This document shows, piece by piece, positions 7,656 to 18,016 of a stretch of 64,000 bases of DNA; position 1 is the first letter of the stretch; the number at the start of each line of letters is the position of its first letter. Under the pieces are notes generated by a model, which made no database searches, was not told the DNA's origin, and saw nothing but the letters and a program-made list of their open reading frames with translations. The stretch is from Lacticaseibacillus porcinae (GTDB lineage Bacteria > Bacillota > Bacilli > Lactobacillales > Lactobacillaceae), in assembly GCF_003946305.1 (NCBI RefSeq), contig NZ_RHNS01000011.1:1-64000 (forward strand), given 5' to 3'. The position numbers were made by a program, and so were the translations under genes.

Positions 7656-8714
7656 CTATGCCTCCAATTCTGCCGTATACGTTGCCCTGCTAGTCACGTC
7701 GCCAGCAGACACAGTGAGCGATGCGCCAGTACCAACGGCAGTCGTGCCGCCATCTTTGTACCAGTTGATGGTTCCCAGTGCCGTCAACGCAGTACCAGTA
7801 ACTTCTGTGCCGCCTTTATACACATGGGCAGTGAGTGTCGTCGCTACAGCAGTATTTTTGAAGATTGTGCCACTGCTAGATAACACGACCATATTCAGGG
7901 CATCTGCACCGTCGGCACCGTTTTTTCCGTCCGCCGCTTGACGTGCGACACTATACGATACCGTGGACTTTCCATCGGAATATTTAACAGTAACGCGTGT
8001 CCACAGATACTTACCGGCTGGCACAGTTGGAATCGCAGTTGCCCACCCTGTCGTTGGCGTTGTTGTCCCATCAGCACCGACTACGTATTCAGTCACGTTT
8101 GAAGACACCGTCACGCTTGAGCCATTTGCGCCATTCTTAGGGTAATAAGTTACACCATAAGTGGTCGTGCTCTTGCCATCGGAGTACGAAACGACGGTTT
8201 TAGACCATAAATAGCTACCAGCGGCGACAGTTGGCATAGTCGCCGACCAGGTCCCCGTTGGCGTTATGGTGCCATCTGCTGCTGACTGATATGTTACTGC
8301 GGTGCTTGATACGGTTACCGATGTACCGTCCTTACCATTTGACCCGTCGCTCCCAGCTTGGCCCTTAAAAGCAATGGAGTAGCTGAATTGCTTGTTGATG
8401 GTGATATCATCAATTGTTACTGGAATGGTCAAAGTACCGGCAGTCTTGAGTGCTGAAGTAGCAGTGATCGTAATAACGGGTGCTGGAGTTTTACCGTCTG
8501 ATACAGCAGTGATCCCAGTTGCTCCGGTAATCGTGCCAACAGTTGCCGGTTTTTGTTCACTACCACAAAGTGCCATGACCGTCGTTGTGACTGTTTGTGT
8601 TGAATCCACGCTATCTGTGTCACCATTAAACACGTGTGATTCGTTCGATAGAATCACGCTATACCCGTCGGTCAAATCAATTAAATCTGTTTGACTTGAT
8701 GCTTTAACTCCCAT
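7656..8714 (-). CDS. modular tail fibre / baseplate protein, 352 aa
   Basis: N-terminal Ig-like region, a glycine-rich spacer (GSDGSNGKDG), two tandem beta modules each containing V-T-Y/EY...G-T-x-x-P-T-x-W...P-T-V-x-A-G-x-Y-L-W-(S/T)-(K/R), a second collagen-like spacer (GKNGADGADA), and a C-terminal Ig-like domain (TVSAGDVTSRATYTAELEA). An extended structural fibre whose modules also occur in the neighbouring gene. Confidence 0.7.
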   Translation of the reverse strand: MGVKASSQTDLIDLTDGYSVILSNESHVFNGDTDSVDSTQTVTTTVMALCGSEQKPATVGTITGATGITAVSDGKTPAPVITITATSALKTAGTLTIPVTIDDITINKQFSYSIAFKGQAGSDGSNGKDGTSVTVSSTAVTYQSAADGTITPTGTWSATMPTVAAGSYLWSKTVVSYSDGKSTTTYGVTYYPKNGANGSSVTVSSNVTEYVVGADGTTTPTTGWATAIPTVPAGKYLWTRVTVKYSDGKSTVSYSVARQAADGKNGADGADALNMVVLSSSGTIFKNTAVATTLTAHVYKGGTEVTGTALTALGTINWYKDGGTTAVGTGASLTVSAGDVTSRATYTAELEA

Positions 8715-8725
8715 TTTTATTCTCC

Positions 8726-10588
8726 TTAATTGTTGTCACATAGTTGGCAACGGTATGTCGCCTTCTGGTGCACGTCGTCGACGTTGACCGTTAGCATGAA
8801 ACCTTTATCAAGCAGCCGTGAATCGTCTCGCGATAGATCCGAGTATTCTGTTTCTCCAATATTCATAACCTGCCACTGCAAATAGTTATCGTCACCCATT
8901 ACTGTCGATAGCTTTGAGCTATTGTCGATGATATTTCCGCCATAAGTGATTGTCACCGTGAGCACCGTCGAGATGCCACTGTTTTTGAACATATTACCGT
9001 TGATGCTAGTCACCGTAAGCGTGATTGCATCATCGCCCTTAAATCGAACCCACGTATAGGCTGACGGATCAGTAGGGTCGAATTTATTCTCGTCAACGCA
9101 GTTTCCCATGTAACTGGAATCCGCGCTGCTTGTCGTGCTAAAGCCGTCAACCCCGTCTGCACTTTTCGCATAAGCAGTATGAATATATTGAGATTTACCA
9201 TCAGCACCCGGAGGCCCGGGTTTACCGATGCTGCCGTCCTCACCAGTGACCTTTTGCCAGTGACCCGCATAATCGGTTGGATCATCACTTGGTGTCGCCG
9301 CTTTACCCCATACGATTGCCATGTAGATTTTGCCAAGTGGTACCGCAGAAATACCGGTGCCTTGATCATCGTCAGCGTAACGGGTCCACGGGTACCAATG
9401 CGCCTGCGCCTGCAACGTTTTGACCGTGTCGGCCATCTCTTGTAGTTGTGGATCAATGGCATTTGCTTCAATCAAAAAGTCCCCGAGCGTTGCAGTTCGG
9501 GTATCGTCTGCGTAACTGGTCTTCAGCTCAAGCAAACGAGTCGACAGGTTTAAATCCTGCAATTCGTCGACTGCATGCACTGTATCACCAACGTTCACGC
9601 TTCGTGGTAAATCCACAATATCGACATCATAGTTCAGTGCCGGTTCAGTAGCTGCCTTTAAACCCGCGAGCGCCGACTGAAAAAGCTCTGCTTGAGTTGT
9701 CGCCGTGTAAGTGATCACGCGGTTAATGTACCCGCCTTTGACATTAGCAACAGCACCACCGACACCAAGCCGTGACCACTTTTGATTTGCGACAGTATCC
9801 AACAGTAATCCAGTGCTTGTAAGGACGTATCGTCCATCCGGATCAGTCCACTTATAACCAGCCAGTGTAATTGGAGTTTCGCTTCCCTCCGGAGTACCAC
9901 CAGTCGCCACAACCGAAGTGTACAGATCATAGATGTTGCCAGTCGTGGTGATCTTATTGAGGTGCGTGTTGACCTCTAGTCGCTGACCTTTGTCTGCGCC
10001 AACTCGCTTATAGATGTCGATGTATCGCTTGATGACTGCAGTACCCGAAACGTCAAATCGGAAGTCCAACTCAGCGTCGAACTGGGTGGCCACCGACTCA
10101 ATACGAGCCAGCGATGTATCGGAATCACCTTCCCATTTGAGAGTTCGCGTTTGATTGGCGATTTCATTCGTCCCAATTTCAAAACCGCTGTCGGCAGTGA
10201 ACTGATTAATGTAATCAGCAATTGGCATGGCTTTGGTCGCGGTGTAAGGACCGACAGTTTCATTGATCAAGTCAATACCGCCATTTTCTGCCACGAATGT
10301 GAGCGTCCCAGCCCATGGTTCAAAGCCGGTCCACTCCATGATGGTCATAAAGGTGTAGCGTTCGCGGTAGTCCTTGTACAGAACGAAGTTACCAAGTGCT
10401 GCCATCTCCTTGACCTTGTGGATATCCGAGTTCGCAAAATTTAATGTCGCAGTGTAGCTCCGGCCAACACTGTTTGGTGCGATTTCGTCGTCTACGTCTG
10501 CACTTACCTGGATCGGTGAGTCTTCGGTTGACGCGATACCTAGGTAATTGAAATTACGATCAGTGAAGTATAAGTCCACTAGTACCAC
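8726..10588 (-). CDS. tail-associated (Tal) baseplate/tail-spike protein
   Basis: 620 aa. The N-terminal about 380 residues match the phage minor structural protein/Tal fold that caps the tail tip (LYFTDRNFNYLGIASTED start). A linker is followed by WYPWTRYADDDQGTGIS and AGHWQKVTGEDG, then a collagen-like GKPGPPGADGK and an Ig-like C-terminus. No peptidase motif seen, so the N-terminal role is structural. Overlaps the distal-tail gene by 10 bp. Confidence 0.8.
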   Translation of the reverse strand: MVLVDLYFTDRNFNYLGIASTEDSPIQVSADVDDEIAPNSVGRSYTATLNFANSDIHKVKEMAALGNFVLYKDYRERYTFMTIMEWTGFEPWAGTLTFVAENGGIDLINETVGPYTATKAMPIADYINQFTADSGFEIGTNEIANQTRTLKWEGDSDTSLARIESVATQFDAELDFRFDVSGTAVIKRYIDIYKRVGADKGQRLEVNTHLNKITTTGNIYDLYTSVVATGGTPEGSETPITLAGYKWTDPDGRYVLTSTGLLLDTVANQKWSRLGVGGAVANVKGGYINRVITYTATTQAELFQSALAGLKAATEPALNYDVDIVDLPRSVNVGDTVHAVDELQDLNLSTRLLELKTSYADDTRTATLGDFLIEANAIDPQLQEMADTVKTLQAQAHWYPWTRYADDDQGTGISAVPLGKIYMAIVWGKAATPSDDPTDYAGHWQKVTGEDGSIGKPGPPGADGKSQYIHTAYAKSADGVDGFSTTSSADSSYMGNCVDENKFDPTDPSAYTWVRFKGDDAITLTVTSINGNMFKNSGISTVLTVTITYGGNIIDNSSKLSTVMGDDNYLQWQVMNIGETEYSDLSRDDSRLLDKGFMLTVNVDDVHQKATYRCQLCDNN

Positions 10589-12054
10589 GCCTCTCTATAC
10601 TCAATTTTTGCGGTGAATGGCTTAGCCCACGTCGACGCAAGAGGGTGAATTGTATTTTCTCCAGGTTGCAATTTAAAGCTATCCCACATATTGCCGACCG
10701 TTGGCAGTGTGCGTTCTTCAACTCCGTTCACAAACACAGTCTTGGTTCCCACGTCGGCAACGACAACGTCGCCAGCTTTGAACCGATTCGGAATGTCATT
10801 CCAATAATCAACGTTGATCCACTCGAAGTAGCTATCTTCCCAGTTCATCGTCCATCCGGGAGTATCACTAAATCCGGTGAACCAACAGGTCATTCCATCA
10901 ACTTCAATGTCGGACAGACCGTCAACAACCCGCATCTCGACACCACCGCCACCAAGGTTTACGCGATCAAGTCGAAATGTAATCTGGTCTCCAAGTTTAG
11001 AGATGCTGAAATCATACTCGCCATCTTTATAGTAGTTACGCGGAAGGCTGTCGACAAATAGGTGTTGATCACCGACCGTCCCTTCAAATACCAATTGATC
11101 AAGGCCAGAACTATTATCATAAAACAACAGCGAAATGACCACTTTTCCGTTATGGGTGAGATTATACTCAGTACGTCCATAGCTCGATACCGATGTTCCG
11201 AACTTTACTCGATTAACAAACCGAAAGTTTCCCGATGCTGTACCAGCAGAATTGGGGCCGATAATTCGACTCATAGATGGGCCTGACCATTTCGTGTCAG
11301 CAGTTCGTACCGATGCCGGTGTCGCCGTCCCCGGTGTTCGAGTGTAATTAAACGGACCATCTTGCAGGTTTGGTGTCGCTGGATTGCCATTAAATGTTGC
11401 GTAAGCAACAGCCCCCTTATTCAAAACGACATCAGTTGGTTCTGTATCGAATGTGTAGTGGTAAACCGTCTCCGAGCGTTGTTTTGTAACCCCATCAATT
11501 TCATCAGAACTGCCAAACTGGAGCACTGCACCCTGGTCGTTAGTCCAACCGACTAGCCCGTTATCTCCGGCCATCGTCGCAGTCAGAACCGGCGCTGTCG
11601 GTGCAGAACCTGCGTTGTTTATCGTGATATCCGTGCCGGAGGAACCAGTTACAGTGCTGGTAGCAACTGCATAGGCTAAGTCGTCAGGTACAACAAATGT
11701 GATCACCGCCTCGCCGAGAAACTGTTCCTCGGACATCGTTGTCTGCTGATCACAAATTGCCATGTAGTACTTGTCGGGCTCGTCATCAAAGATTAACTGA
11801 ACAGGTTCATCGGTAGCCAATGCCGCTGCCAAATCACGCCGCTGGCTGACAAGTTGGTACATAACATCGCCTTTAACCACGATGGTGCCTTCATCAGCGC
11901 TCGTGCTGATGAATCGCTTGCCGTTAGACGTCCCAACTTTGATTAGAGTTGCCTTCCGATTTTGACCGATGTTTCGTTGAACATCAGATACTTCAATCCA
12001 CTTTGACAAGTCAATTCCATTGAAAGTAACTTTCATGCCTTGATTAATATTCAT
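10579..12054 (-). CDS. distal tail protein (Dit), extended form
   Basis: 491 aa. N-terminal Dit/sipho-tail domain (MKVTFNGIDLSKWIEV ... QTTMSEEQFLGEAVITFVV, to about 130). A large insertion (about 190-420) looks like a lectin-type beta-sandwich (FRFVNRVKFGT, QLVFEGTVGDQHLFV, FTGFSDTPGW), and the chain ends with a galectin-like closing part (KLQPGENTIHP). Such evolved Dit proteins with carbohydrate-binding insertions are known in lactobacillus siphophages and help host binding. Start ATG overlaps the tape-measure stop (ATGA). Confidence 0.82.
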   Translation of the reverse strand: MNINQGMKVTFNGIDLSKWIEVSDVQRNIGQNRKATLIKVGTSNGKRFISTSADEGTIVVKGDVMYQLVSQRRDLAAALATDEPVQLIFDDEPDKYYMAICDQQTTMSEEQFLGEAVITFVVPDDLAYAVATSTVTGSSGTDITINNAGSAPTAPVLTATMAGDNGLVGWTNDQGAVLQFGSSDEIDGVTKQRSETVYHYTFDTEPTDVVLNKGAVAYATFNGNPATPNLQDGPFNYTRTPGTATPASVRTADTKWSGPSMSRIIGPNSAGTASGNFRFVNRVKFGTSVSSYGRTEYNLTHNGKVVISLLFYDNSSGLDQLVFEGTVGDQHLFVDSLPRNYYKDGEYDFSISKLGDQITFRLDRVNLGGGGVEMRVVDGLSDIEVDGMTCWFTGFSDTPGWTMNWEDSYFEWINVDYWNDIPNRFKAGDVVVADVGTKTVFVNGVEERTLPTVGNMWDSFKLQPGENTIHPLASTWAKPFTAKIEYREAWY

Positions 12055-15000
12055 CCGGTAATCCCCTTTCTCCGCGAGTTCATGCGGTCAATGCGGTTCA
12101 AATCAACTCGAACATCTGGTGCAATTTGACGACTGAGCACTTTCTTATCTAACTGAGTGACGTTCTCAATCCTGATAACTGCGTCGCCTGAAGTTATTGA
12201 CTGTTCAGACATGGATACTAACGCTTCTTGAACCTTTCCAAGAGCTGCGGTGATAGCACCAAAAGCCGCCGTCGTTTTACTATCCATGGATAGATTCATC
12301 GACTGTGGCACAAACGATGATGCGGATTCAGCAGTCATGGTCCAGATTGGCGACATAGAAGCGCCATCGATAGCATCTGTTAAAGGACCGCCAGTACCAT
12401 TTGCGTACCGCGGAACAAGTCCAGACTGCAAGGACTTCGCCGCCGGCACAATTTCAGTACCGCGAGGGAAGTATCCCGTGACATTGCGTTCTTTGAAACT
12501 GAAAGTCTCGCCAGTTGGCAACCGAATAGCTTCTCGGTACACAGAACCATATTGATCATTGACCGTGGCCAAGCCGCCGCCAAAGTATGTGTCACCGTGA
12601 GCCTTATGGTTCTTCTTAGTGAAGATTGAGATAAACTCACTGATGAATGATTTCTTGGTACTCTTTTTGCTATTGAAAGTATTAATGCCGTTCATTGTCG
12701 CTTCGTAACCCGGCTTCGAGAACTCTGCATTCAACTTTTTACTCTTGGGATTGTTCCGAGCAAATGAATCAAGACCATTGTTTGCTTTGCTAGTGGTCCG
12801 GATTACGGAATCATCGGTAGCTTTCGTGTGCTTAGTTTTCGGATTGTGGTTTTTGTTGTGATCATCAATCGCCGCGTTGGTCTTCGATGTTGTTGACTTG
12901 ACGCTGTCATCTGTGGCCTTAGTGTGCTTAGTAACTGGGAGAATCTTATTGCTGTGATTAATTGCCGCATTGGTGGCGGTAATGGTTGAAACCACACTGT
13001 CGTCCTTTGCTTTCGTGTGCTTGGTATCCGGATTCTTATCAAGGTTGTACTTGTCAATCAGAAGACCAGCATCGATAAGTTTTTGACGAATGTCTTTGTC
13101 ATCCATCAGAGCTCGTTTTGTCGAGTCTGGTAACTGATCGAAGTTATGATATTGGATTGTGGTTTCGGCAAGCTTCAGACGGAAGTCAGAGTCTTGCAGA
13201 ATCGCCTTTTGAGTCGCTGGCGGTAGTGCATTAAAGTCTTCAAATTTCGTGTTGTCGGCTTCAATCTTGTCACGGAATCCAGCATCTTCGAGAGCTGCCT
13301 TCTTGGTTGCTTCGGGCAGTTCATCGAAGTATTTGTACTTGTAAGCAAGCTCGGACACCTCAACAGCACCCTTTGCATTCACAATGGCAGACTTTTCAGC
13401 CAACGTAAGTTTGTTCCATTCTCCAGTTTGTTGGAGAGCGGTGACCACAACGGGTGTCGCTTTGTCAGCAACGACTGCCTGTTGCTCCTTCAGAGTCATA
13501 TCATTCCACCGACCAGAATCTGCCAATCCATTGACCAACGCTGTATAGTCGCCGTGAACAATAGCCTGCTGTTCCTTGAGCGTGAACTGATCCCAGTTCA
13601 TGAACTTGTTCATCACGTCGGCGAGTTCTGCACGTCCCTGTGTCTTGATGATGGCGTTCTTTTCCCAAGTAGGCAGTGAATTCCATTGATCAGATGCGGC
13701 CAAAGCATCCACAATTGTTTGCTTCGCATTACTTGAGATTTTGGCATACTTCAAATCAAAGTTCAGTTGTTTCCAACCGTCTTTGGTGTTTGCTGTATCT
13801 TTAAGAACCTGCGGAAGGTTATCTTTGACCTTTGCATTCTTTTCGTCCCAGACAAGAGAATTCCACTGTGCACTAGCCTTCTTTGACTCACTCGAAGCCT
13901 TCTTCGTCGTGTCGGCTAAAATGGTATTGGATTTTTGTGCTTTCTTGGCCGCTCCATCAAATTTGGCCTGGGCTTCTTCGGCAGTCAGCCCCATGTTCCT
14001 CAACATCAAAATGATTTGCTGTTCGGTGTAGTTGGATTTCTTCCCAGCGGCGACTACACCGTTAGTGAATCCTTCAGAAGCGGCAGTCTTCCGTTCCTGC
14101 AAGGTCTCGTATTGATTGGCATATTCAGTTTCACTGATTGCGCCTTCGTTGCGGAGCTTCTTCAATGCAGACTCTTGCTTATTTAGTGCTGAAACTTCTT
14201 TCCCATACTGTGAAGTTAGAGTTTGAACACGATCATCTGCTTGCTTGGCAGTCAGCTTGGAGACATCACCATTCATCACTGCCAAGATTTGCTTCTTCTT
14301 GGAATTAGAGATGTTCAGTAAGTTGATGTCGGTCTCTTGCATTTGACGCTGAGTATTCAATTCAAATTGAGCTTCATCATCAGTGAGTTTCCGATGTTCA
14401 GTATTGGCTCTTGTGTTAATGGTGGTAACTTGTGCCTGATAATTCTTAGTACTTGCTACAAGGGCATCAATTTGTTTCTCGTGTTCTTGGACGGATGCCT
14501 GCAGACTTTCTTGCATGTCACCCGGTAGTATTTTCAGATTCTTGACAATGTCTTTTTTTGCTTTCGCGGCATCTTTGGTGATTTGGCTATACATACCGTC
14601 GAAGCCTTTTTGGATTGCATCCGTTGAGTCAGATGCGCCGCTTCGCATGTTATCAAAAGCCACAGTGACACCGTCACTTGCGGTCTTCATTGAAGTTAGA
14701 GATTTATCGGCAGCCGCCCCAACGTCAGAGCCCCAGCGTGCGGTACGGTCAGATGATTCTTGTGCTTTCTTACCGTAAAGCTCCCACCAAGCAATCCCAG
14801 CGGCGGCAGCTACACCGACCCCAATAAGTGCAGGCGAAATCGGCGCCAGAGACGCAAGGAAACCAGCACTGCCAGTTTCCGCAGCCACCATGCCGGTGCC
14901 AGTCTTAGCTACTGCACCAGTAGCGGTTTCAAGTCCTGCGGCAACCGTCCCTGTCTTGCCTTTGAGTAAATCAAGCATCTCACCAAGCAATTCCGATTCT

Positions 15001-16787
15001 GTTTTGGTCTTGCCGGCACCGCTAGCAAATCGACTAAGGAACGTTACTGCGCTCGTGCCGCCGTGGACTAGGGCGCCCACACCAGTACTCATCTTACCAA
15101 TTCCGGATAGCAATGGGCCGACTGCAGCAGTCAATGCCAACGTCTTCAGAATCGTCTTCTGCGTGCCATCATCGAGGTCGTTGAACCACTTGACGAGATC
15201 AGTACCAGACTTTACCAGTTCAGTGATCTGTGGCAATAGCTCTTGACCTGCAGTGATGGCTAAAACATTCAGTGATGACTTAAATTTGTCGACGTTAGCC
15301 TGAGCGGTGTTGTTCATTGTTTCGGCAAGTTTCTTGGTGTAACCAGTTGCGCCCTGCGTTTCCTTTGTCATGTTCCGCAAGGCGTCGCCGCCTTCGTTGA
15401 CAAGGATATTCATGCCGGACACTGCTTCAGTCCCAAATGCTAAGGCAAGGTTAGATTGCAGTTGTTGTGCTGTCATGCCTTTGGAACTCTTTTGAATACT
15501 ATCAATGATTTCAGGAAGTCCAATTGAGCCATTCTTGAAGTCTTTGATGGAGATGCCTAAACGTTTGAACCCAATTTCGTTTTGCTTTGACGGGTTCATC
15601 AGTTGAGACAAGGCGCCACGCAATGCAGTACCAGCTTTTTCGCCCTCAATACCTTGGTTAGACATCAGGCCGATAGCCGCGGCGGTCTGTTCAAGAGACA
15701 TGTGCAAGCCATTGGCCACAGGACCAACATATTCCATTGCCTCACCCATGTCGCCAAAGCCGGCAGAGGTTTTGTTGGCCACGTAACTCAATGAGTCTGT
15801 GACCCGTTGAGTATTCTTCAACATCGTCGCAGTATTATTCGACTTCAGTCCGAATTGTTCGAGTACTGAAGTTGAAACGCTCATGACACTGTTGAAGTCA
15901 TCACCCGAAGCGCGTGCGGCATCAAGAATTGACGGCATAGCCCCAAGAACTTGGTTATAGGAATAACCTTTCTTAATCAGCTCTGACATCCCCGAGTTGA
16001 TGGAGGAGGTAGACACCCCATATTGAGTTGACCAAGATTTTGATGCGTTGTCCAGTTTGTTCAACTCGGCTTTCAAAGTTGATGCTGACACGCTACCATC
16101 ATCAAGCAGAGCACCCATTGACTGGATTTCACTGTCAAAAGTGATGGCCGCCTTGCCAGCTAGCGCAAATCCTGCCGCAATCGGTGCAGTTAATCCAACG
16201 GTCATCTTGTTGCCGACACTGGAAATCTTTGATCCAATCGACTGGAACTTGTCGCCAATAGCGTTAGCCTTGTCAGCAGCTGTGGCCATGGCAGGAGTCA
16301 GACCACCAAAACGTTTTTCAAGTGATGATACTTCAATACCTAGAGCGGCTTGCTTACCACGCAGTTCTTCATACGATCGAGCTGCATCTTTGGCCGCGTC
16401 AGAATTTTCACCCTCCGCAGCGACAGCATCCTTGAACTTCTGGTTAGCCTGCTCAGTAGCAACACCAGTTGAAGCAAGTTGAGCTTTAAGTGAGCTGAGT
16501 TTTGATACTTGTGAGCTTGTCTTCAGACCCGCTTTTTCTTGCGCATCAGCGAGCCTATTCCATGTCTTGGCCTGTGATTCCAAAGATGTGCGAAGTGCGT
16601 TCTGTGCGGTCTCACCTTGTTTGGCGGCAGTGCTGGCACGCTTGATTGCATCAGCGAGCAGTTTTGCATGATCGGCCGCAGAAGTTTTGATGTCGATGCC
16701 TTGAAGGTCACCTTTGAGCGCCTTAGCTGTTTTATCTGCGCCATTTAGTAAAAGTTCGACATCAATTTTGACAGTGCCATCAGCCAT
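12051..16787 (-). CDS. tape measure protein
   Basis: 1578 aa, the longest gene of the prophage. N-terminal coiled coil (1-170), tape-measure core domain around 200-500 (FDSEIQSMGALLDDGS, SYNQVLGAMPSILDAARASG, GIEGEKAGTALRGAL), membrane-like helices near 560-650, then coiled coils and two repeat regions: about eight ~30-residue units of the type W-N-x-L/M-T-x-x-E-K/Q-x-A-I/V, and three units with KHTKATDDSV. It sets tail length and is ejected with DNA. At about 0.15 nm per residue the tail would be roughly 240 nm (inference). Confidence 0.92.
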   Translation of the reverse strand: MADGTVKIDVELLLNGADKTAKALKGDLQGIDIKTSAADHAKLLADAIKRASTAAKQGETAQNALRTSLESQAKTWNRLADAQEKAGLKTSSQVSKLSSLKAQLASTGVATEQANQKFKDAVAAEGENSDAAKDAARSYEELRGKQAALGIEVSSLEKRFGGLTPAMATAADKANAIGDKFQSIGSKISSVGNKMTVGLTAPIAAGFALAGKAAITFDSEIQSMGALLDDGSVSASTLKAELNKLDNASKSWSTQYGVSTSSINSGMSELIKKGYSYNQVLGAMPSILDAARASGDDFNSVMSVSTSVLEQFGLKSNNTATMLKNTQRVTDSLSYVANKTSAGFGDMGEAMEYVGPVANGLHMSLEQTAAAIGLMSNQGIEGEKAGTALRGALSQLMNPSKQNEIGFKRLGISIKDFKNGSIGLPEIIDSIQKSSKGMTAQQLQSNLALAFGTEAVSGMNILVNEGGDALRNMTKETQGATGYTKKLAETMNNTAQANVDKFKSSLNVLAITAGQELLPQITELVKSGTDLVKWFNDLDDGTQKTILKTLALTAAVGPLLSGIGKMSTGVGALVHGGTSAVTFLSRFASGAGKTKTESELLGEMLDLLKGKTGTVAAGLETATGAVAKTGTGMVAAETGSAGFLASLAPISPALIGVGVAAAAGIAWWELYGKKAQESSDRTARWGSDVGAAADKSLTSMKTASDGVTVAFDNMRSGASDSTDAIQKGFDGMYSQITKDAAKAKKDIVKNLKILPGDMQESLQASVQEHEKQIDALVASTKNYQAQVTTINTRANTEHRKLTDDEAQFELNTQRQMQETDINLLNISNSKKKQILAVMNGDVSKLTAKQADDRVQTLTSQYGKEVSALNKQESALKKLRNEGAISETEYANQYETLQERKTAASEGFTNGVVAAGKKSNYTEQQIILMLRNMGLTAEEAQAKFDGAAKKAQKSNTILADTTKKASSESKKASAQWNSLVWDEKNAKVKDNLPQVLKDTANTKDGWKQLNFDLKYAKISSNAKQTIVDALAASDQWNSLPTWEKNAIIKTQGRAELADVMNKFMNWDQFTLKEQQAIVHGDYTALVNGLADSGRWNDMTLKEQQAVVADKATPVVVTALQQTGEWNKLTLAEKSAIVNAKGAVEVSELAYKYKYFDELPEATKKAALEDAGFRDKIEADNTKFEDFNALPPATQKAILQDSDFRLKLAETTIQYHNFDQLPDSTKRALMDDKDIRQKLIDAGLLIDKYNLDKNPDTKHTKAKDDSVVSTITATNAAINHSNKILPVTKHTKATDDSVKSTTSKTNAAIDDHNKNHNPKTKHTKATDDSVIRTTSKANNGLDSFARNNPKSKKLNAEFSKPGYEATMNGINTFNSKKSTKKSFISEFISIFTKKNHKAHGDTYFGGGLATVNDQYGSVYREAIRLPTGETFSFKERNVTGYFPRGTEIVPAAKSLQSGLVPRYANGTGGPLTDAIDGASMSPIWTMTAESASSFVPQSMNLSMDSKTTAAFGAITAALGKVQEALVSMSEQSITSGDAVIRIENVTQLDKKVLSRQIAPDVRVDLNRIDRMNSRRKGITG

Positions 16788-16791
16788 CTAA

Positions 16792-17433
16792 TCACCCCTT
16801 CTGAGCTTTGAGTTGTTGAGCAAGATATTTCATGCGCTGAATGCGATCCATGCCAGCAGTTGCCTGTTCAAACGTTGGTTCTTCAGCCTGCTGATCATCA
16901 TTCAGTGCGTACAGAGTCTTCATTTTTTCAAGGTAAGTTTTGCGTTCTGGATCGGCGTCATCAGGTATCTTGAGCGTTCGATATGCGGTTGCCTGACGGA
17001 ATGGCGTATTTTCACCAAGACCGTCCAGAAGTGCATTAAAAAACGCCCAAGATAGCTTCTTTTGCTCTCGGACGTTCGTTAAATCAATATTGTATTGTTG
17101 GAGAAAGCTAGCCGCGATTCGACCAGCATCGACATCAAAGTCGAACACTTTTTCATGTGACTTGAACAACTTGGCAGCCAGTGCGTGCTCTTTTAGATCC
17201 ACGCGCTCCGTCATAATTTTCTGAAGTAGTTGCTGCCGTTGATCAGGTGCCTTAGGCATATCGTCTCTGACAAGTAGAAGAAGTGCCAAGCGAACTCGCT
17301 CGTCTTCCGAAAGGCCGTCATCTTGTAATACCTTAAACAAAGTGATGACGCGAGTATAGCTGAGATTTAGACGGTAACGATAACCATTGAAGTCAATGGT
17401 TTCGTTGCTATTTGTCGGAATCACTGGCGTCAC
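16792..17433 (-). CDS. tail assembly protein, Gp15 family
   Basis: 213 aa with the Gp15-type N-terminus (TIDFNGYRYRLNLSYTRVITLFKVLQDD), the second of the two tail-chaperone position genes before the tape measure. Start appears to be GTG 17433, overlapping the upstream gene by 26 bp in another frame. I saw no slippery heptamer in the overlap, so these look like two separately started genes rather than a G/GT-type frameshift. Confidence 0.75.
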   Translation of the reverse strand: MTPVIPTNSNETIDFNGYRYRLNLSYTRVITLFKVLQDDGLSEDERVRLALLLLVRDDMPKAPDQRQQLLQKIMTERVDLKEHALAAKLFKSHEKVFDFDVDAGRIAASFLQQYNIDLTNVREQKKLSWAFFNALLDGLGENTPFRQATAYRTLKIPDDADPERKTYLEKMKTLYALNDDQQAEEPTFEQATAGMDRIQRMKYLAQQLKAQKG

Positions 17434-17944
17434 CGCCTTCTAGGATTGCATTTTGTCGCTCGATTGATTTTGCGTATTCTTCCATGTAGTCAGTCACGTC
17501 ATTTTCGTTGTTGAGTTTCGTCATGACAATCGCGATCACCTTGTTCACCGCGATGATGTTTTCACCACAAATGTGATAAACGCGATCACCAGCACCTTCG
17601 CCGAACAGCACATCAACGAATGGGAGATACTGCGCGTTTGCAATCTCCTCAGCCTTGTCAGCTGCATGTTTGAATTTGCGATCATAGTCGTTACTGATAG
17701 CAGATTCGCGCTTCTTAGCTGCCGAGTCACTCAAATTGGTCTTGATGTTCGATAGCTTTTCGGCCAACTCACGTTCCATTGCGGCGATATGCTGGTTATT
17801 CAAAAGCTCGGCCTGTGCGATTACGCGATACTTCTCATTGATTCGTGCGCGGCTTTTGTCTGCCAGCGACAACTTGAAGATGTTGCCTCCAAGGTCGAAC
17901 TCAATTTCTGATTTCGGTACTTCGATTTTAATAGGTTCACTCAT
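17408..17944 (-). CDS. tail assembly chaperone-position protein, 178 aa
   Basis: Helical, charged protein beginning with a beta segment (IKIEVPKSEIEFDLGGNIFKL) that resembles phage tail assembly chaperones. It lies between the major tail protein and the Gp15-type gene. ATG 17944 is preceded by GTGAGGAG. A 9-bp stem-loop lies in the gap to the major tail gene (17978-18008). Confidence 0.65.
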   Translation of the reverse strand: MSEPIKIEVPKSEIEFDLGGNIFKLSLADKSRARINEKYRVIAQAELLNNQHIAAMERELAEKLSNIKTNLSDSAAKKRESAISNDYDRKFKHAADKAEEIANAQYLPFVDVLFGEGAGDRVYHICGENIIAVNKVIAIVMTKLNNENDVTDYMEEYAKSIERQNAILEGGDASDSDK

Positions 17945-17977
17945 TGTGCAGTCTCCTCACTTTTTGTGTAGTGAAAT

Positions 17978-18008
17978 GATCGCCGGCAGTTTGACCCGAC
18001 CGACGACC
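17978..18008 (-). promoter_or_regulatory. stem-loop downstream of the major tail gene
   Basis: Minus strand GGUCGUCGG / CCGGCGAUC forms a 9-bp stem (two G-U pairs) with a 13-nt loop, just after the stop of the frameshifted tail-protein frame (18017-18019). No U-run follows, so it is more likely an mRNA stability or processing element than a terminator. Confidence 0.45.
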
Positions 18009-18016
18009 TTGTGATA

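Noticed and set aside
17408-17433. Lambda G/GT-type frameshift in the tail chaperone overlap
   Set aside because: No slippery heptamer in the 26-bp overlap, and the second gene has its own GTG start with a full family N-terminus.
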